The translations under genes and the position numbers were made by a program. This document shows, piece after piece, positions 59,624-64,000 of a DNA stretch of 64,000 nucleotides. Location of the stretch: assembly GCF_036002945.1 (NCBI RefSeq), contig NZ_CP108529.1, positions 4,831,001-4,895,000 of the forward strand. Reading direction: 5' to 3'. Below the pieces are notes generated by a model. The model was not told where the DNA came from. It saw only the letters and a program-made list of their open reading frames with translations, and searched no databases. Position 1 is the stretch's first letter. Every line of letters begins with the position of its first letter. The stretch comes from Streptomyces sp. NBC_01224 (GTDB lineage Bacteria > Actinomycetota > Actinomycetes > Streptomycetales > Streptomycetaceae).

Positions 59624-62600
59624 TCAGCTCCCGGCCGGCGGAAGCACCGTCTCCGGGACCTGGACGGTGCGCAGCACGCCGTCGCCCAGGTGCAGGATCG
59701 CCCGCCCCGGGCGGGTCGCGCCCAGGCGGCTGCGGGGCACCTTGACGCCGATCAGTTCGCCGTCGCTCATGTTCTGCGGCTTCAGCAGCAGACCGCACCG
59801 GTTGCGGCGGGCCTCGGTGTGCCAGCCGGAGAAGCCGGAGGAGAGCCGGTCGGTCTGCCCGGAGATCACCAGGCCCCGGCCGTTCTCGGCACCGGACTTG
59901 GCGATCTGGGTGAGGACGGGCTCGGCCTTCGTCTTCAGCAGCAGGTCGGCGTCGTCCAGTATCACCACGGCCCCCTGCGGCGAGGACGCCAGTGCCTCCT
60001 CCAGCGCGGTGGGGTCGATGTCGGACTCGTCGAAGACCGCGAGCACACCGGGCCGTCCGGCGAGTTGGCGCAGCTGCGACCTGGAGGGCGCGCCGACGAC
60101 GATCGGCATCCCGGTCGACAGCAGCGACAGTGCCAGAGTCGCCAGGACGGTGCTGCGGCCGGAGCGGGCGGGCCCGGCGACGAGGAAGGTCGACGTGATG
60201 GCGAAGTCCGGCCCGGACGCGATGAGTTCGTCGCCGCCGACACCGGACAGGGCCCACCGTGCGGACGGCAGCGGCTGCGGCACGTACCGGATCGCCTCCT
60301 CCCAGGTGAGCCGGTCCGGCAGGGTGTCGACGCGGAACGGCCGGGTGGAGTCCGGCAGCTGGGCCGCCTGCTCGCGGCAGTACTCGGCGATCCGCTGGAG
60401 CGCCACGGCCTGCGCCTGGCCTTCCGGGTTGTCCGTGAGGAGCGCGATCTGCACCTCCGCCTTGTCGGCGGCACGGAACGCGCGGCCCGGCGGGATCTCG
60501 TCGGGCACGTTGCGCTGGGTGATGCCGATCATCCCGTACTCGGACTTCTCGTTCAGCTTCAGCACGAGCTTGTCCTCGGTGGAGCCGTTGACCCGGCTGG
60601 AGAACAGCGCCCGGTCACCGGTCATCACCAGGTGGATGCCGACGCTCGCGCCGTCCCGGAGCAGGGTCAGCACGGAGCTCAGCAGGTTCCCGGAGTCGTA
60701 CTCGCCGAGCTGCTTGTCGAAGACCTCCCACCGGTCGATGAACAGCACGATGTGCGGCGGCCGTTCGGCCTCCGGCAGGGCGCGGCGGAGCTCCGGCAGG
60801 TCGGCGCTGCCACGGGCGGCGAGCATCTCCTGGCGCCGGGTCAGCTCCTCGGACAGCCGGGCGAGCAGCCGGGCCACCCGGTCGGGCTGGGTGCGCTGGG
60901 TGATGGCCCCGCAGTGCGGCAGCCCCTCGATGGGCAGCAGCGCGCCGTTGCCGCAGTCGATGCCGTACATGTGCAGCCGGTCCGGGGAATGGGCGGAGGC
61001 CAGGGTGCCGGCGATGGTGCGCAGTGTCTGCGACCTGCCCTGCCGGGGCGAGCCGATGATGTGCAGGTGCCCGAGCGTCGCCGGGTCGATCACCAGAGGC
61101 AGCCGGGCCTGCTGCGCGGGCAGGTCCACCACGCCGTACGCGACGGGCGCGAGGTCGTAGTCCGAGGGCGGGGGCGCCGGCAGCTCGCCGGTGACCAGGA
61201 CCTCGGGCAGCGGCGGGAGCCAGGGGCTGTGCTGCGCGGGGATGCCCATCTCCCGGTCCGCTTCGCGGATCGCCGTGACGAGCCCGGTGAGGTCGGTCTC
61301 CACCTCGGCGGGTACGGCCGCGCCGCGGGGCCGCGCCGGGAGCGGCTCGCCGAGCCGCTCCCAGCCGACCGTCACCGCCCAGGGTGCCGGCAGCGAGATC
61401 GCCGCGGCACCGGGCCGACGGCCGCCGACCCGTCCGGACTGGAACGGCACGAGGGAGTTCTGGCCCAGGCGCACATAGGCGCGACCGGGGGTGCCCTGCG
61501 AGATCCCGGCGGCCTCGGGGGAGTTGAGGACGTCCGTGCTCTCTCCGGCGTCCGTCACCCGCAGCGCGATGCGCAGGTTGGTGTTGGCGCGGATCTCCGA
61601 GGAGACGACGCCGCTGGGGCGCTGCGTCGCCAGGATCAGGTGGATGCCGAGGCTGCGGCCCCGCTGGGCGATGTTGACCAGACCCTTCACGAAGTCCGGC
61701 AGGTCGCGCACCATCGAGGCGAACTCGTCGATGACGATGAGCAGCCGGGGCATCGGCGCGCGGCCCGCCGGGTTGCGCTCCAGCAGCTCGACGTAGTCCT
61801 CGATGTCCTTGGCGCCGGCCGCGGCGAGGATGTGCTCGCGCCGGGTGAGTTCCGCCGTCAGCGACACCAGGGCCCGCTCGACGAGGTGGGCGTCGAGGTC
61901 GGTGACCATGCCGACGGTGTGCGGCAGGTCGACGCAGTCCTTGAACGCGGAGCCGCCCTTGTAGTCGACCAGGACGAACGTCATCGCGTCCGGACGGTTC
62001 GCCACCGCGAGCGAGGCGACCAGAGTCTGGAGGAGTTCGGACTTGCCGGAGCCGGTGGTGCCGGCGACCAGCCCGTGCGGGCCGTCGCGCCGCAGGTCCA
62101 GGTAGAACGGGCCGTCCAGGGAGACGCCGACGGCTGCCCGGGTCGAGCGGCCCCCGGCCGTCCAGCGCGCCCGGATGCCGGCGGCCTGCGGCGGGTCGAG
62201 GGCGAGGACGTCGAGCAGCCGCGCGGAGCCGGGAAGCACCGCGGCCTCCTCGTCGGCACCGCCCGGGTCCCGCAGCGGGCCCATCGCGCGGGCCAGCGAA
62301 CGGCACCAGTCCAGGGACACCGCGTCGGGCCGGATGCCCCCGACGGTGCCCCTCCCGGAGCGTCCCACCCGTACGGTTCCGCCGGGCTCCTCGGCGACGA
62401 CGGCGTGGCACTCCTCGGGCAGCAGCCGCTCCTCGGCGTCCAGGCAGACCGCGCGGACGCCGACGGCCGGTCCGTCGCGCAGGATCTGCGCCACGCCGGG
62501 CAGCGAACGCAGCCTGCGGGCTCCGTCGAGGATGACGAGCACGTCGGGCCCGGCGGGCCGGCTCCGCCGGTCCTGCCGTCCGGCGCGCTCGACGATCAGC

Positions 62601-64000
62601 GCGGTGAGTTCGGCGACCCGCCGGGCGCAGGTCTCCGTGCCGTAGCCGATGCTGGCCGGGGTGTCGCCGGACTTCTTGCGCACATGCGGCAGCCAGCGCA
62701 GCCAGGACCAGCCGTCCCGGCCCCGTTCGCCGGTCGTCAGCAGATAGATCTGGAGGTCACGGGGGCTGTGCAGGACAGCGGCCTGGGCGACCGCCCAGCG
62801 CGACACGGCGCGCGCGGCCGGGCCCTCGCCGGCGATGCCCAGGACGTCGTGCTCCCGCAGCGGAACGGTCACCGGGACGTCGTACGCGGTCCGCGGGTCC
62901 TCGCGGCGGTGTTCGTCCTTCGTCGGGTCCTGGAGCACCACGTCGGAGGCCAGATCGGCGGTTCCGATGCGCAGTTCGAGGAAGTCGGCGTCGGAGGTAC
63001 GGCGTTCCCACAGGCGGCGCCGGGGGCCGACGGCGGTCAGGAGGACCTCGGCCGGGTCCGGGAAACCGCGGCGCCGGGCGGTGCGTTCGGCCGCCAGGGC
63101 CTTCGCCGCGTCGCCCTCGATGCGTGCCTTCTTCTCCTCGTAGGCGGCGACACTGCCGGAGTGGGTCTGGCGCCCGGTACGCCGGCTCATCAGATAGTTG
63201 CCGAGGATCGCGACCGGGGAGAGCAGCCCGAACAGCAGCATCGACATACGGTCGAATATCAGCGCCCCGGCCCCCGCCATCACCAGCGGGGCCGCCGCGG
63301 TGATCCACGGGAGCGGCCGGGCGGCGGGCGGGGCGGGCGGGGAGGGCAGGGTGAAGCGGGTGGCGTTCTCGGCCGGCCGCAGCCGCGGCGGCCGGTTGTA
63401 GTCCCAGCCGGTGCCGTCCTCCGACGGCTGCACGGCCGCGTCCGGCTTCTGCGGGAGGGCGAGTTCGAGCAGGCTGTCTCCGACGAGGAGCTGTGCGCCG
63501 GCCGGCCAGGCGGTCGCCTCGGCGAGGTCCTCGCGGTCCAGTTGCAGGGTGCCGTCGCCCGGCGCGGAGGCGTCGGGCGTGATACGGCAGCGTCCTTGGG
63601 GGCCCACCGCCAGGACGGCGAACGGACGGTCCGGTACGGCGCGCAGCACCTGGGCGGTCCCGTCGTGGGCCAGCCCGATCCGGTACTCCCCCATGTCGAG
63701 CCGGTGTACGGTGCCCGCGCCGGTCCCACCGACCGTACGGACCTCCACCAGCCCGGCCGGTTCGGCCGACACGGTGCCCGCGGGGCGGCCCAGGCCCACG
63801 ATGGCCGCGTGGTGCAGCGGCGCGTCCCGCAGCCGCATATCGGCGGGCAGCAGCCGGTCGCCGGCATACAGGCCGAGGCCCTCCGGGGGCCGGTGGACGC
63901 CTCCTGCCCCGGCCAGCGCCTCCGCGACAGCGCGCACAGGCGTGTCGGGATCGGCGTCGAGGTGGACGTCGAACGCGTCACCGCCCTCCTCGACCACGGT
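59624..64000 (-). CDS. eccC: type VII secretion ATPase EccC, N-terminus beyond window
   Basis: At least 1458 codons, open to the right edge; GTG 63997 is only an internal option. An N-terminal FHA-like/ubiquitin-like region, two membrane helices (about 230-275), then three FtsK/SpoIIIE domains. Walker A: intact GTTGSGKSE in domain 1, degenerate GSPRQGRSQ and GPARSGRST in domains 2 and 3 (no Lys), as in other fused EccC proteins where the first ATPase is the active one. Motor for export of WXG100 proteins. Confidence 0.93.
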   Translation of the reverse strand, partial: TVVEEGGDAFDVHLDADPDTPVRAVAEALAGAGGVHRPPEGLGLYAGDRLLPADMRLRDAPLHHAAIVGLGRPAGTVSAEPAGLVEVRTVGGTGAGTVHRLDMGEYRIGLAHDGTAQVLRAVPDRPFAVLAVGPQGRCRITPDASAPGDGTLQLDREDLAEATAWPAGAQLLVGDSLLELALPQKPDAAVQPSEDGTGWDYNRPPRLRPAENATRFTLPSPPAPPAARPLPWITAAAPLVMAGAGALIFDRMSMLLFGLLSPVAILGNYLMSRRTGRQTHSGSVAAYEEKKARIEGDAAKALAAERTARRRGFPDPAEVLLTAVGPRRRLWERRTSDADFLELRIGTADLASDVVLQDPTKDEHRREDPRTAYDVPVTVPLREHDVLGIAGEGPAARAVSRWAVAQAAVLHSPRDLQIYLLTTGERGRDGWSWLRWLPHVRKKSGDTPASIGYGTETCARRVAELTALIVERAGRQDRRSRPAGPDVLVILDGARRLRSLPGVAQILRDGPAVGVRAVCLDAEERLLPEECHAVVAEEPGGTVRVGRSGRGTVGGIRPDAVSLDWCRSLARAMGPLRDPGGADEEAAVLPGSARLLDVLALDPPQAAGIRARWTAGGRSTRAAVGVSLDGPFYLDLRRDGPHGLVAGTTGSGKSELLQTLVASLAVANRPDAMTFVLVDYKGGSAFKDCVDLPHTVGMVTDLDAHLVERALVSLTAELTRREHILAAAGAKDIEDYVELLERNPAGRAPMPRLLIVIDEFASMVRDLPDFVKGLVNIAQRGRSLGIHLILATQRPSGVVSSEIRANTNLRIALRVTDAGESTDVLNSPEAAGISQGTPGRAYVRLGQNSLVPFQSGRVGGRRPGAAAISLPAPWAVTVGWERLGEPLPARPRGAAVPAEVETDLTGLVTAIREADREMGIPAQHSPWLPPLPEVLVTGELPAPPPSDYDLAPVAYGVVDLPAQQARLPLVIDPATLGHLHIIGSPRQGRSQTLRTIAGTLASAHSPDRLHMYGIDCGNGALLPIEGLPHCGAITQRTQPDRVARLLARLSEELTRRQEMLAARGSADLPELRRALPEAERPPHIVLFIDRWEVFDKQLGEYDSGNLLSSVLTLLRDGASVGIHLVMTGDRALFSSRVNGSTEDKLVLKLNEKSEYGMIGITQRNVPDEIPPGRAFRAADKAEVQIALLTDNPEGQAQAVALQRIAEYCREQAAQLPDSTRPFRVDTLPDRLTWEEAIRYVPQPLPSARWALSGVGGDELIASGPDFAITSTFLVAGPARSGRSTVLATLALSLLSTGMPIVVGAPSRSQLRQLAGRPGVLAVFDESDIDPTALEEALASSPQGAVVILDDADLLLKTKAEPVLTQIAKSGAENGRGLVISGQTDRLSSGFSGWHTEARRNRCGLLLKPQNMSDGELIGVKVPRSRLGATRPGRAILHLGDGVLRTVQVPETVLPPAGS

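Overview
The window is from a Streptomyces chromosome or a very close relative. The evidence is very high GC, frequent GTG and TTG starts, the dnaK-grpE-dnaJ-hspR operon and clpB each with HspR (HAIR) boxes, a dcd gene beside a tRNA-Gly, and an ESX (type VII) secretion locus at the right edge.

Layout. (1) 1-4.26 kb: chromosomal flank with a partial alpha/beta hydrolase divergent from a TetR regulator, an ATPase fragment, an unknown protein, an IS1380 remnant and a secreted polysaccharide deacetylase. (2) 4.27-37.43 kb: a 33 kb island built against tRNA-Gly(CCC) (37389-37462, minus). A 44-bp piece of this tRNA (3' half plus CCA) recurs five times (4267, 6413, 11560, 13182, 15249). Each copy is followed by a 128-129 bp arm ending in a pair of direct repeats, and preceded by a hairpin. 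The copies cut the island into five modules: E (2.1 kb, NIPSNAP plus WYL regulator), D (5.1 kb, AbiEii-like pair plus DNA methylase), C (1.6 kb, HTH-PIN toxin-antitoxin), B (2.1 kb, AraC, VOC and SRPBCC proteins) and A (22 kb). Only A has an integrase and excisionase, and the integrase has a 1-nt frameshift. A also has a relaxase/MobC pair, DUF2637 and DUF3631 proteins, iterons and a large low-GC nuclease-NACHT defence candidate. No FtsK/Tra translocase is visible, so A looks mobilizable rather than self-conjugative. E to B look like integrase-less passengers (CIME-like). (3) 37.5-64 kb: core chromosome. It holds dcd, a phosphoribosyltransferase, a Yip1 protein, an Fe-S oxidoreductase, the heat-shock operon, an unusual locus with a secreted nine-fold DIAWS repeat peptide, a cofactor-less Rieske-like protein and a divergent HTH regulator, then clpB, an MFS transporter, a YbjN protein and a T7SS operon (two WXG100-like proteins, an unknown, a candidate substrate, and convergent eccC running off the edge).

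The two observations I rate highest are the tRNA-anchored ladder with fixed-length attachment arms and the DIAWS repeat-peptide locus. All family calls come from reading motifs; no database search was run.
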